Of a DNA stretch of 64,000 bases, positions 1 through 11,870 are shown piece after piece. Position numbers and translations under genes: made by a program. The DNA is from Parelaphostrongylus tenuis (Eukaryota; Nematoda; Chromadorea; Rhabditida; Metastrongylidae). Numbering within the stretch: position 1 is the stretch's first letter; each line of letters opens with the position of its first letter. A model generated the notes under the pieces. The model was not told the DNA's origin. It saw only the letters and a program-made list of their open reading frames with translations, and searched no databases. The stretch spans positions 1-64,000 of the forward strand of contig JAHQIW010004500.1 of assembly GCA_019055375.1 (NCBI GenBank), given 5' to 3'.

Positions 1-2499
1 TTAAAAGATGCAAAAAAAACAATACTTACCAAAGAAAAAAAGAATTTGACTCCCTCGAGACGGGCCTCACTATAACATAGTCTCTCGCATTCTGCTGCTA
101 TTCTCTAGAAGGTTCATAGATGGGGCCATTCCCGCCCCCCCCCGTGGTGAGAACATCGATAAAGAAGAAGAAACAAGGGCAGAGCTTCAGTACAACGACA
201 TGACAACGGAGCGAAAAAAGGTGTGCACTGAATTGGTCTTAGAAAAACGCGAACTTTGAAGCATCATCTTAGTGGAATTAGCTAGAGGCGAAAAAATAAC
301 ACTCTTATGGAAGAGTCAGCCGGATCAACGGAACATAAGCCTATGAGTATTACAGCTGTTGTCGTGAGAATATTTGGGTCCAGAGGGGTGGTGGGATACG
401 AATCGGTGGCGCCTCATCCACTCGTTCCCGGGTCCGGTTCTCCGCCGCAGCTTCACATAGCGATACGATGAAGCCTTTAGCAGCAGCTCACCACCGGTTC
501 GTTCCTTCGTCCTCACCAAATCGATATCGTTCCAGAACACCCCCATAAATAATGCTGCCTTCGCTATGAATCGTTGAAGCAAATGAAATGATGGCGATGG
601 ATAAGCAGTCTTTGCCGGCCACATGAAACGTTTCCATTATCGAGAAAATTTTCTCAAAAGAGAAACTGCTGTGTGAGAGTGAGAAGAATTGGAGAGAGAT
701 CTCGTGTAATGCTTCTCATATAATGTTGAAAAAATCAGTAAACCTATACTATAATAACACTTATACTAGTGTAGCTACATTACTACCTACTAAACCCATA
801 TATAATACCTTAATACCTACCCAGATCACCTACTATTTAGTTGCTATACCTATAACACCTATACCACAAAAACCCCGTTGATGAGAGGTTGCTGACAGCC
901 ACTGATTGCGTTCAAAACACAGCGGAAAGGAAAGCAGGGCGATGGCCTTGGTGGCGCAGTGTGAACGCACGCGCCCCCGAAAAAGGCAATCGTAGTTCAA
1001 GTTCACCCTACGCGCATCAGATTCCAAGTTCTCCTCAGCATTTTTTATAGCCACGAAATACTAGAACTCAGATGAAAGAGAAGAAAGAGTTAGGCTCAGT
1101 TTAATGATCAGGAACTTATAGGTACCTTTACGTTGAGAATTTGCACTTGAAGTAGATTTAAGGTGCTGTTCGAGAAATTAGAGCCATTTTCCGAAATGCG
1201 AACGCACCAGAGTTGTACTTTACTTGAAAAATGTTCAAAAGGTACATGAATAAAACAAATGGGCAGAAAAGCCACTGAAAGGTTATGATTCGCTCGAGCG
1301 TAATCATTGCAGTTACCGATACATAGTCAAATCGCTGGCTAGGTTATTCGCATATGCTTTACCGGTCTAGCCACATCGTAGTTGACTTTTGGTAGTGTCA
1401 GCAGATACGAACAGCAACACGATGAGGAAGGAAGCGGCAAAGTTGAAAATTGCCTCTCATTGGTGTCTCAATAGGACTAGATTTGGAACTACTTGGCAGC
1501 GAATTACATCCAAGGCGAATTAAGAAGTGTGAGGTGCTTCCACTGAAAATAGCATCAAGGTCAATAAGGCATGAATTGAATATCGACGTCCCTCAACAGC
1601 TTCCCACTCTGGAACGTTATTCAAACATAATCTTCGTAGTCAAAGATAATAAAAACCAGTCTCAGAAGTCTACCGTTGAAGAGGGAAACAATGGTCGTTA
1701 TTTTACTAAATCATATACAGAGACGATCATTTTGTTAACATTTGAAAATAAAATGTATCACATTTCTCACAAGCGATCACATTACTTGTTCTTTTCTAGA
1801 GTATAGGTTAAAGCAATCGCCGCAATTCGATACCCGGTGTACTGCCATGAAAGCTATACTTCATCAAGCATCGTAGAAGTGACAGTATTAACATTTGACC
1901 AATACAATAATGCCTGCGATAGCGTGCATATGTATTAAATCAATGTTTTTTTCACCCTGACAGACAAGTCTGATGGCAAGTTTGCAACTCAGGAGAAATG
2001 AGGGCTTGGTTTGTCAGAGTGCGGGAACAACTCAAGGACCACGTGAGCATAAAAACGCCCCTAACCACTTCCCAAAGTTTGCATCACTTTTTATCCATTA
2101 AATTGAAAATCGCTATTAGCAGGTCAGGTAAATTCACGTCAATAACTAGGTCAGGGTAAGCAATCCAGATTATAATTTTAGTCAATATCTCGCTGAGTCA
2201 GACAATCAGAACTTATTTTTTACATGATATAGATTGATCTGATTACAGCCCTTCACAAAAAATTAGCAACGTTTCTATCTCCTCACATCCATTTACCAGC
2301 AATAATTAGAGCCGAAGTACAGAAATTTAGATTTATTGGAATGTATTCGAAGTACTTCTATCCACAAGCACTTGTATGATGATCAGAAATGGCTCAACCG
2401 GTTTTAAACAATAAGCTATGTCTGTCAACCTAACGTTAAATTGAGTGTGAGTGCAATAAACATGGGAGCGCCATGATCGAGTAATTGCGATGCTTGTCG
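1..2499. other. No gene recognised
   Basis: A GC-richer minus-strand open stretch at 325-624 (SSYRYVKLRRRTGPGNEW) stands out and could be an old exon or repeat. At 940-1010 GGTGGCGCAGTG and TAGTTCAAGTTCACC resemble Pol III boxes. A C9 run lies near 138-147. Nothing else could be assigned. Confidence 0.4.
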
Positions 2500-2690
2500 C
2501 GGAGCACGTGGAGCCGAGCTTCACACCTGCCACTCTCCGGCAGTCAACAACGAACGCCCTATGGACCGCCCCTGCCACGCTATCCTCGAGAATGCAAGGA
2601 GACGTCCTCAACCAGTATTCTAAGACGTTCAAGAAGATGACGAAAAACAAACTGAAAGCTAAAAGAACTGGGTCTGCAGAGTGAAAAGAA
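2500..2690. repeat. Three-copy dispersed segment, copy 1
   Basis: Aligns with 41225-41340 in the same orientation and with 11720-11870 in the reverse orientation. The plus strand reads TNALWTAPATLSS and DVLNQYSKTF, which is preserved in copy 3 as TNALWNTTARLSS and DTLNRYSTAF, so the frame may once have been coding. Family unknown. Confidence 0.6.
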
Positions 2691-2717
2691 ATATGAGGAT
2701 AGATTAAATTTAAGTGA

Positions 2718-2928
2718 TGAACTCTTTCAGGACCAGCGTTGATAGGCAGACGGCGACGTGCCGTCACTTGAGCCACAGTCAGACAAGCGGCTTTGCATGT
2801 CTGTGCTTGCGTGTGTGGTTGTCTGCCTGCCTTCCCACGAGAAGCGACGCCGCCACCACAGTAGCTGAGTAAGGTTTGACGTCGCGCGGTGAGCATCAAA
2901 AAGGCTTTTATGGTCCTGAAAAGGTTAA
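2718..2928. mobile_element. TTAA-type MITE (piggyBac-like), 211 bp
   Basis: Inverted ends CTTTCAGGACCA and TGGTCCTGAAAAGG are followed on the right by TTAA and on the left by a mutated TGAA. The interior matches 59352-59516 (GATAGGCAG, GCGACGCCGCC, AGTAGCTGAGT). No coding capacity. Confidence 0.7.
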
Positions 2929-3904
2929 AAAAAGCAATAATTTTAATATTAAGGCCACCTTTGATTTTCGAAGAACAATTATAAAACGAGTATATTTTTT
3001 GAGGAGAGAAAGGTTAGATGATTCATGCTCTATCATTATAGCGACTAACACTCATTCACACATTGAAGCAAAATAGAAGCGACAAGGACGATGTCAGGTT
3101 GATCTTGATCTTCTTCGCCGTGTACGCACACCAAAAGGGAACTGAAATAGATTCTGCATCTATGAAGTCGCCCACGACGTAGGGGAAACAGGCGGAGATT
3201 TTGCTCCAGAGCTACCTACAAGTATTGACTGAGTCGAGGACGAGCACAGCTAATTTGAATACAAGAGCTTCAAAAGTAAAGCTATGATGATAAACTCAGA
3301 TAACGATAGAACGAACAAAACGTTGTACTAAAAGAAGAAAAAGTTGGGAATTCCCACCCATTAGAGATTCCAGAACCACAAAATGATATACGATTAACGA
3401 CGACAAACGGATACTTCATTGGCAAGATCACAAAATGAACTAAATAAAGTAAACAGAAACGATGAGACACGATTCTGAATCTGACAGTAGTTAAACTATT
3501 TGTCAAGTACCTAGTTTTCAACAACGAGTACTAGAAGAGAAGGATAACGATGAGGACGAGGAGGGGAAGTTGTTGAGTTGCTAGTGATGCACGTTACTAG
3601 GAAGTAAGCTACTGGTTCGTTTATCTGCGCCAACACTTCTTCTGCAATTACCTGGGAACACCAGAGCCCATTATCCTCCAGGATGCAAGAATATTTGGCT
3701 CAAGCAGCAATCTAAACTAATGAGAAAGATGAACTTCTCAAGCAGCTATCGAATCAACATGCGAAATGTTCGAAAACCCCTTTGAGGCGATTAATGAGAG
3801 GAGACGATTTGAGTGAGAGAAGTGCTCGAATCCGTAAAGTAAAATGTAATGTTGGATCATCAAAGTATAGTACTTGAGGACTCAAGATCTTGACGAAAGA
3901 AAAT

Positions 3905-4275
3905 TTATTGTCTAAAGCTCATTTATTCAAAAACGTATTTTCATTTCTGCTCCGCTTTAAATTGAGGTTTTCTAAAAATTCAATAGGTGAAAGTCGCTAG
4001 TTTAAACGTCAACAATTCATTTGAAGACATCATGGCTTTCTGTTCAAGCACTCCATTTTTGAAAATAAGGCTTTGATAAAGAGTTGTTAAATAAAACGAG
4101 TTATGGGGTGCGGATATTTATATAATGGAAAGACAACATTCTCTAACGGTTCACTGCCTAATCGAATATGGAAGAGAAGCTATGATTCAGTTAATTTCCA
4201 ATGAAGTCTTCCGAGCTTAGTATTCGACATTCCGATCCACAGTTCTGTGTAAGAGTAATCAAATGTTTGAATTTT
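3905..4275. repeat. Diverged tandem duplication, copy 1
   Basis: Matches 4725-5115 across nearly its length, sharing TTTGAAGACATCATG and AAAACGAGTTATGGGGTG. On the minus strand both copies hold a short related frame (SYTELWIGM here) ending in a stop, so this may be a duplicated gene 3' end. Confidence 0.65.
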
Positions 4276-4440
4276 TATATTGGAGTTTATATTCCTTCTC
4301 AGAGGATGTGATAGAGGAAGACATCTCGAAGATGTTTTGCCGTTATTTCGATATCCACATGATTTGGAATTACTACAAATTTCCCACATATCCGATTCGC
4401 AAGTGATAGAGGTGGAAAATTAATAATCGAATGGTTGGAA

Positions 4441-4508
4441 TAGGAGAAAAAGGAAAAAAGAGAGGAACAAGAAGAGGAAAGAAGAGGGAGGAGAGAAGGA
4501 GAAAAAGA
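4441..4508. repeat. Polypurine tract
   Basis: Nearly uninterrupted A/G on the plus strand. The long phenylalanine-rich minus-strand frames here (4373-4626) are artefacts of this bias. Confidence 0.9.
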
Positions 4509-4715
4509 ATAATTCGGCGCCCAAAACTTCTATATGTAAGGGGTATACCCCCTCGGAAGGGATTGCTTGAATCGAAAGGCACCGCGCTGCTGATGAGGCT
4601 GTAATGCCGAGGCACGTGTCTAACACGGTACAGGTTCTATAACAGAGCTTATGAAAGGCTCATGATATGTTATCAGATTATATATTGTTTTGAGCGAGGT
4701 CTATAAGAGCAGTCG
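4509..4715. mobile_element. Half of a family 1 fold-back MITE
   Basis: Matches the right arm of the element at 29640-30235 (AAAGGCACCG..CTGATGAGGC, GAAAGGCTCATGATATGTTA, GAGCGAGGTCTATAA). It sits between the two copies of the 3.9-5.1 kb duplication, next to a polypurine tract. Confidence 0.6.
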
Positions 4716-4724
4716 AACGTAAAA

Positions 4725-5115
4725 CTACTCATTGCTTCAAAAACGTTATTTACTTTTCAATTCGCTTCAAATTGGAGTTTTGAGGAAATCCGGAGATGAA
4801 AATTGCTAGCTTAGATGTCAACGATTTGTTTGAAGACATCATGACGCCCTTATAAACATTCAAGCACTTCGTGCTGGAAAAAAGACCTTGACGAAGAAGA
4901 TGTTAAGATAAAACGAGTTATGGGGTGAGGTGATCCGAAGAAACAACGTTATGTTTTCTTAAAATGGAAGAACAAAGCTCCCCAACAATTCATGCCTAAC
5001 ATGGAGATTATGGGTGAGCAGCCATGTCAAGATTCTGAACGAGGTCTTCTGAGTTCGAATTCGGCATTTCGATACACAGTCCGGTGTAAGAGCAATCGAG
5101 TGACTTGAATAAGAG
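4725..5115. repeat. Diverged tandem duplication, copy 2
   Basis: Partner of 3905-4275. The minus strand reads SLDCSYTGLCIEMPNSNSED after a TTTTCAG at about 5127 and stops after MAAHP. No family recognised. Confidence 0.65.
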
Positions 5116-6600
5116 AGAAGATCTGAAAATGAAAACAGCGCAGTCGCTAAGCATAAGCGGTGACAACGAAGAACAGTCCCATGATGGTTATCTAGACCAC
5201 AAGAAAAAGCCGTGTTCCAGCCGTAAAGGAGATAATCTTGCCTAGACGGCAAAACCAGAGCGATAGAAGTAGGATTAATGGCCTCATGATTCGTCATGAT
5301 GTGAGAAAATGTCCATTCAAGGGTCTATGAGAAAAACTTGTATCTTGTTAGCAAATGCAGCCTACAAAACAATGTATAGCGTATGAGTCATAATTAACTC
5401 ATGAAAGCGCAAATTTCTAGAATTGAGCAGATATATTACGACATTGGAAATAAAAAGAATGCTTGCTCTTGGACAAATGAGGCCTAAAATTTACAGATGT
5501 TGAAGGAGTTTACTGATACGACATCTCATATGTCAGTGAAGCACTTTAGCTGCTCTTGAAGTTGGAATGTGGAAGGAGCGACATTTACTAACGAGAGAAG
5601 CTAGAACGACAACGTTAGAAGCTGGAGCGGGAGAACGCGCCTTATGCAAACATCTTGTATAATTTATCGTACCACTCCACCCAATTGAGACAATATCATT
5701 GTGAAAACTATTTACTTAACGTCGATCGAATTGGAGAATTGTTGCGTTCTATGAAAGCCCAGTCAATATTTTTCGTCAAGCAGGAAATTTGACTCCAGGA
5801 AGAACAGCGCTATATGTAAACCGATCAAAGTTTTCGTGGTCAGAATCTACGTTGTCGATCTCTCTCAAACGCATCTCCAGTCATCAGGGCAACCATATGT
5901 GGGCAAACGAAAGCTCTTTTTTCTCTACTTCAAAAATAAAATCAAAAGGCCTCATAAGTAGCATAGTACAAAATTCACAGGGAAGGTGAGATAACGAGTC
6001 AGAAGGCTTATTCCATTGAGCCATATGGATATACTATTTACTACCTTCGAGACCACGTGCACACATTTCGGTACGTTTTGAAGAATGTATATATTGCGGT
6101 ACGCATGTATCTTTATTTTCGTCTAATCGGAGTCATCTTTTGATTAAAGCTCCTTTTGAGGCCTTTTCTCAATTTGTGATCCGAACAACAGAACGTTTAT
6201 CTCGTCAATTAGCTCGCAGCGCCCCTCAAGATTTACTGATAACTAAATAGATAGTAGATAGATACTGATTTCCATGCGTATCTTGACCAGAACAAATGAC
6301 AGGACTTGAATTTTAGCCTGCACGCTTAATTGGTCGGAGGGGGAGGGCCAAATTACGAAGGTGAGGCATTTCGTCAATTGTCTGCTCTCCATAGCGACGA
6401 CTCTGAATGAAAGTGAGCTCTCTTTGAGAGCACGTATCGATGTTGATTCTGCCATATTTTGAGATCTCATCGATGTAAATGTGCACGTCAAGAAACTTTA
6501 TTTGTCACTTCTTTCATAAAAAATGCTTCATTTAAGAAGCATCTCAAGAGTCTTCACAACTTCCTATGATCGTCAAATTCAATAGAAAATAATCTGATAA
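5116..6600. other. No gene recognised
   Basis: AT-rich, only short frames without matching splice sites; a GATAGTAGATAGATAC micro-repeat at about 6248. Confidence 0.4.
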
Positions 6601-6608
6601 GAACATAC

Positions 6609-7075
6609 ATGTTTTGAGCCGTCAAGGTCTGAGTGCTATACAGGTGCCTGTTCCATCCTACCGGGACTCATCGGTAGTACCGTCCTCGGTTCAACCGATC
6701 CTTGAAGCTATGCTTCTTTGTGAAAGAATCGACGCCGAACAATAAATTACCGCAAGCCAGATAATGGAATGACCTGACATTGTAGTGACCGGCAGTCAAG
6801 CTTGTGCCTTTTGAATTGAATCATACCTCTCTATTCGACCGCTTTTTTTATGGACTTTGCTCAAACAATAATAATGTTATAGTGTTGTATCTTTATCAGA
6901 TGTCAGGTAATTCCATCATCCGACTTGCAGTGATTTATTGTTTGGCGTCGAATCCTTCACAGTATATAGCCTCAAGGGACTGGCTTGAACCAAGGACGGT
7001 GCTACTGATGAGTCCCAGTAGGATAAAACAGGAGCCTGTATAGTATAGAATTTAATGGCTCAAAACATGTTATAT
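6609..7075. mobile_element. Fold-back MITE, family 1
   Basis: The two halves are inverted copies: ACATGTTTTGAGCC, CATCGGTAGTACCGTCC and AATCGACGCCGAACAATAAA on the left recur as reverse complements on the right, meeting near 6850-6890. No coding capacity; the 79-codon frame over it is incidental. Confidence 0.75.
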
Positions 7076-7079
7076 CTTT

Positions 7080-8140
7080 AACAGATTATAATTGTCTGGG
7101 CAAAGTCTATAAAAAAGCTGTAAGGATGGTGAGGTATGATTCAATTTAAAATGTCTCTCCCCAAACAAGTCAAAATATTAAAGGAAATAAAGAGATAAGT
7201 AGTAAAATGATTAGTTGCGAACTTCTCCAGAGTGAAAAAAAAAGAGAAATGAGAAAAAAATTTGTGGAAGATCTGGCTGAATGTCATGAAATCAGTTTTC
7301 GCCTTCTCATCTGGACAATCAGTGAGAACAATCAACATCCATTGAGTGCTCCCACGCTCCTCCATTTGAATGTCGACAACCCATTTGTCAATGTAATGAA
7401 TCATCTTTGACAATATGAATTACAATGCATAAAGAGCTGGCCTACCAAAAACGTTTCAAAAATAACCTCCAATCACTGAATACAACGTATAGGCATTCAC
7501 GAATACGAAGTAGAGAGGTGGAGAGGTAAGAAACATCACATGTACCATGGTGTCTGCCTGTTATAGTTGAACACACGATAAGCGGCAATCGTCAAAATAC
7601 GTCGAGCTTGATGAAGCGTTCGGTGCGATCACGTTCGCATCAACAGGACGCTAAACCTTAAGCTCAAGGCCAAAGGACGAATAGCAGTGGAGGCTTGCGA
7701 CGATAAGCTACCACAGGTTTTATAAGAGTGACAAGAACATCTAATTTAGTCTCAAAACAAAAGCAGTTAGTGTTTAGGTGTTCAAAGCGAAAAGATCATT
7801 TTGAAGACAAATATGGAAATGAGATGATAGAAAGTTGCCGTGTTCGTCTATTTCTCAACTGTAAACGGTGTAAATATACGAATAGTTCCAGCATGAGGTG
7901 CTTGACTTGGACAGTCAACGCGATTAACAATGTACGACGAACTGGCCTGGCTGTAAGAAAAAGAGAAGAGAGATTTTAATTCAGAAAAGAAATTAAGCAG
8001 GTGCATATTACCGAAAACCAAGATGTATCAAAGAAAATTTCAAAACATTGTATCATTGATTTTACAGCTTTTCCTATTGTTCTGAGTATTCAGGTGAGTT
8101 AGAACAGTAGTTGGAAATTCTTTAATACTTCGGAAACCTC
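7080..8140. other. Unassigned; open frames on both strands at 7141-7413
   Basis: Minus MEERGSTQWMLIVLTDCP and plus RKKFVEDLAECHEISF overlap. Either could be an exon; neither has both good splice sites. An 83-codon plus frame at 7728-7979 is unremarkable. Confidence 0.3.
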
Positions 8141-8146
8141 CAATTT

Positions 8147-8622
8147 CTAACAAGCTTCCGATCCAAGAACATCGATGTCGTAAGTTGTTGTACAGGTGAG
8201 TTCACCACTGCTGAGATCAACTGCCTGAAACCGATTCTGTGCGTTGAAACGTGAAAGAACAATCGAATGTCCGGCCACATGAAGCAGTGAAAATAAAATT
8301 GAAAACAATCGGACTGACAAAAATGAAACGCTCGAAGACCATTCGCACATCATGCGAAGGAAATAAGTGACTTATAATACCACTTGAAGTGAAAAAGGTT
8401 AACGATATAGGCGAACTTACGAACAGTTCCTGTACAGATTTAGGTGAGGTGTTAGACTTCTCAAAACGCCGTGTTCGAGCGAAATGGTGAGAAAACCATA
8501 CGCTGATGGTAATCTCTGGAGGATTCTGGAACACGGACGGACAAACGGACAGCTCGACTGCAATCTACGCAACTGCGCTTAATGAATAACATGACGAATA
8601 CTTACTGCTCGAATCATTTTCT
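8147..8622 (-). CDS. Candidate 3' exons of an unrecognised gene
   Basis: Three segments join with matching phases: a 17-nt microexon 8606-8622 (acceptor ATTGCAG, donor GTAAGTATT), 8421-8557 (acceptor GATTGCAG, donor GTAAGTTC) and 8147-8224 (acceptor GGTTTCAG) ending in TAG. The product reads ENDSS, then IELSVCPSVFQNPPEITISV with a basic stretch HFARTRRFEKS, then AVDLSSGELTCTTTYDIDVL and a terminal C. Both donors are near-consensus. Two cysteines and a beta-like composition would fit an extracellular domain, but no family is recognised. The 5' exons, at higher coordinates, were not found. Confidence 0.42.
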
Positions 8623-10134
8623 CTGCAATAAGACCAGCATCACCCCGTTACTCAGGATGCATTTTCAAGAAAACGTCTGAATCATCATTGAAATCATTTC
8701 AGAAAACTTTTCTAACCACGCAATTCTATGATGCAAACATTGACTGAAACCCATTGTATTTGTTTTTCAATAACTATAACACACAAAGTCATTAATTGGA
8801 CTATTACTATAATCAAATGTTGGCATTAAGGAAAAAGGAAAAATATGAGAAATCCATAATCGAACATCTAAAAATCGAAATTGTTAGAGTAATGATTTTG
8901 AAAAATCACAATGATCTTCCGTTCTAATTTTGAGCAATAAGTAGTCTAAAAATTCCTGAAGAATTTTCTAGACCTTAATTCACATCATCAGTATACAGGA
9001 TTCGGTTGATATCGATTTCATATCGAAAACATCACAACGATGCACTGCCTGGAGCTCCTAACATCTCGCTCAATATATCAAAAATAAAAACTTCGGCAAT
9101 AAAGAAATCCAAGCAGATGCTATCTTCATCGTGCCCATCATGAATACAGGGCAAAGCGAAATTTCAAATTTATGACACTTTGATGCCAGATTAACAGCTG
9201 AACTGGATGCATAGCGATAATGATCACTGGATTGGAAAAATAATCATCTAACTCTTTCAATACCGACCAGTCACATCGTGGCTGCTAATAGCACTGAAAT
9301 TGGTATTAACTTTGTACTTAGTGATCAGTCTAAGCGTGGCTAGATATGCTTTTTAGACCGTTGTTCTATTTTTTAAGTTTATAAAAGAGGAAGAAAGCTC
9401 AAGAAAGGCTCAAAGATTGAGCAAATCAGTCCAAAAAGTCAAATTGAAGCGGTGTGTGCACAAAAAGTGTACACATTGACGTAAAATGGTTAGTCAACTG
9501 AAAAAGCGACGAGACTGAGACTGCTCTGCAAGCAGTCATGTCAACCTAAATACTAACGCTTTTTCAATGAAAAATAGACTGCCATTCTAGGTGAGAATTG
9601 AAAATCACACAGGTCTTCCGTGCTTGCAGAAGCGGAGATAATTGCAGCAGGAATATGAGTAAAATTGAACACTGATAAATAGTTTCTTCAAATACTCAAA
9701 GATGTTCTTGATGTTTAAAAATGCGCAAATTTGGATGCTGAATGAACTATGGCAAGGGATATCATGAGATCTCGTATCCGAATAACTAATCCCCGTTTAA
9801 CCCTTCAAAGTTGGCAGATTGGAATCGGATTTGCCTTCGAAGAGTTTCATCCAGTCCATAGAGGAAGACGACTGCCTGTAGTAGAGTCCGATATCATTTT
9901 AGCAAAGCTGTCCCAAAATGTCAGGGAAAATCAATTCGACTAGCATTCAACGAGATTCACTCAACCAGTAAAAATCTTCAAGTAAAAGCCTAATCACACG
10001 CAATTCCGAAGGCCTCGTTGATGGCAGATGTCTGATAATGAGTTGAATGAATGACACAACATGTGAAGACGGTTATGTAAGCAAAATATATTATGGAGAA
10101 AAATTCTCAAGAACATAATGAATAGAGTGAAAAA
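8623..10134. other. No gene recognised
   Basis: Expected to hold the 5' exons of the 8.15 kb candidate if it is real, but none was found with confidence. A 64-codon plus frame at 9749-9943 has no matching splice sites. Confidence 0.35.
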
Positions 10135-10255
10135 CCATAGTGGTACGCAAAAACTCGACTTCAGCAGGAGATAAAACAGCCTTTAACTCATACCGGGCGC
10201 ACGTGCTACCTTCACAGGCTACCGCTTTGCTATCGCTCTTTCTTAGATATAGCTT
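10135..10255 (-). repeat. SINE family 2 (tRNA-like), diverged
   Basis: Contains GGTACGCAAAAACTCGACTT and a degraded GGTTCAA-type box, followed by GCTTTGCTATCGCTCTT, as in 53404-53537. Confidence 0.5.
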
Positions 10256-10298
10256 ATCGTAGCTGTCAGCAACAAAACGTTAACACGTCTATATTCTC

Positions 10299-10393
10299 TC
10301 ATTATTATTTGAGCCAACATGTCATGTGGTCTGGTAAGGGCTCTTACAGAGCCCTTACCAGACCACATGACATGTTGGCTCAAATAATAATGA
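10299..10393. repeat. Perfect 46-bp palindrome, family 2 MITE ends
   Basis: Arms 10299-10344 and 10348-10393 pair without a mismatch around a 3-nt loop; each contains GAGCCAACATGTCATGTGG. The downstream flank (AATGAAAGGATCTATTGAAA, GAGCGTGGTCTTAATAAAGC) matches the element at 60751-61182. Confidence 0.9.
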
Positions 10394-10439
10394 AAGGATC
10401 TATTGAAATTTGAGCGTGGTCTTAATAAAGCACTCGAAG

Positions 10440-10930
10440 GAAACGTCTATATTCTGTTGATATATTTTGAGCCTTTCATGAGGTCTGCTACGATAAGGTG
10501 CTAGACACGTTTCGGCCATCCAGCCTCACCAGTAACACGGTGCCTTTTAATTCAGTCAGTTCCTCGACAACATATCCCCTACACAGAGTGATCGACGACG
10601 AAATTTTGACACTCTGTGAAAGGATCATTGTGGCGTTCTTTCAGAGTGATTGATTGTCGATTGCATGGCGTATAGCTGTTACTTGGCCATATGTAACAGA
10701 ACCTTTCAATGTACTATTTTGAGATCTCGCTCAAAAACAGTGTAATCTGATAACATAATTTGAGCCTTTAATGAGGTCAGTTACGGCATTTATAGAGTGC
10801 TAGACATTAAATCTGATAGCATATTTTGCCGGTCTAGCACTTTATAAGTGCTGTAATCTTTAAAGGCTCAAGAATATTTATTAGATATATTGTCTTAGAG
10901 CGAGGCCTCAAAATAGTTGATTGAAAGGTT
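10440..10930. mobile_element. Degenerate family 1 MITE cluster
   Basis: Contains TTTTGAGCCTTTCATGAGGT, GTGCTAGACA and inverted counterparts ending AAAGGCTCAAGAATA and TTAGAGCGAGGCCT. At least two partial copies appear to be merged. Confidence 0.6.
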
Positions 10931-11064
10931 TAACAGGTGTGGTCTGGTGATCACATATCGGCACTGAAACCCAATTGTGCTGACAGCCATTTGAAATCAA
11001 TAATATACTCTAATCAATAATTTTACTAGTAGATTCAATTTTACGACTTTCTAAGCAATTATAT

Positions 11065-11165
11065 GTTGTTGAAAAGATATTAGAGCGCTCCTGACATGGG
11101 TGAAACCCGAGTTCAGCTCCCGTTTGGGATCGAATTTTTGCGTACCACATCAAAAGTCTCTTGTG
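11065..11165 (+). repeat. SINE family 2 (tRNA-like)
   Basis: GTGAAACCCGAGTTCAGCTC with flank TTTTTGCGTACCACATC; equivalent to the plus-oriented copy at 55480-55610. Confidence 0.55.
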
Positions 11166-11719
11166 ACATTATAACTATGAAAAAAGTAATAGAAATATTG
11201 AATTCGAGTAGATCGAAAAATTTCCCTGAAATCCATTGAATAGTAGGAACTTTATACTGAACACGTATTATGTATAGAGATAAGCATATTTCGGACCGCA
11301 GAATGGAATAGATTGCATAAAACAGTAAGGAATAAAGCAAACTGACCTATAACTTCGCCCTCATTATGGTACGAGAATGTGGAATAGAATGACAGCCAGG
11401 ACGATTACAAAAAATAAGGCCATGAAAAGCGTTATAAGTCGTCTGTATACGTTTGAGAAAGCTTTCACGAATAAAGCGGTTTGAACGAGAGGCAAAAATA
11501 GTCTGTAATATCATGAAAGTACCAGATTGGAGCAATATCCGCAATGACAACACTCAAAATAATGAAAATGAAAGGCTATCGTGTTGATTATACCAGGTAT
11601 TAGGTACAGTATACGGATAATTTCGAGAAAAATCAGCTTTGACAGATGAAGAAAAGATTGTGAAGACAAAGAAAACACCTTATTTTTTTTTCTTGATTCA
11701 TCTCACATTTATTTTTGCA

Positions 11720-11870
11720 CTGTGCGGATTGCTGCATTTCCGACTTTCAACGCGTTTTTCGTCATCTTCCGAACGTCGTAGAATACTGTTTGAGCACGTC
11801 TCTTAGCAATCTCGAGAATAGCCAGACTGAAAGTCCTGTAGGGCGTTCGTTATTGACTGTCGGAGAGTGT
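11720..11870. repeat. Three-copy dispersed segment, copy 2 (inverted)
   Basis: GGGCGTTCGTTATTGACTGT and TAGAATACTGTTTGAGCACG are reverse-strand matches to copy 1. A frameshift separates TNAL from a YSTTF-like block. Confidence 0.6.

Noticed and set aside
4373..4626. Phe/Leu-rich minus-strand frames resembling membrane proteins
   Set aside because: Product of the polypurine tract.
7141..7413. Overlapping open frames on both strands
   Set aside because: Neither has both splice borders, so no strand could be chosen.
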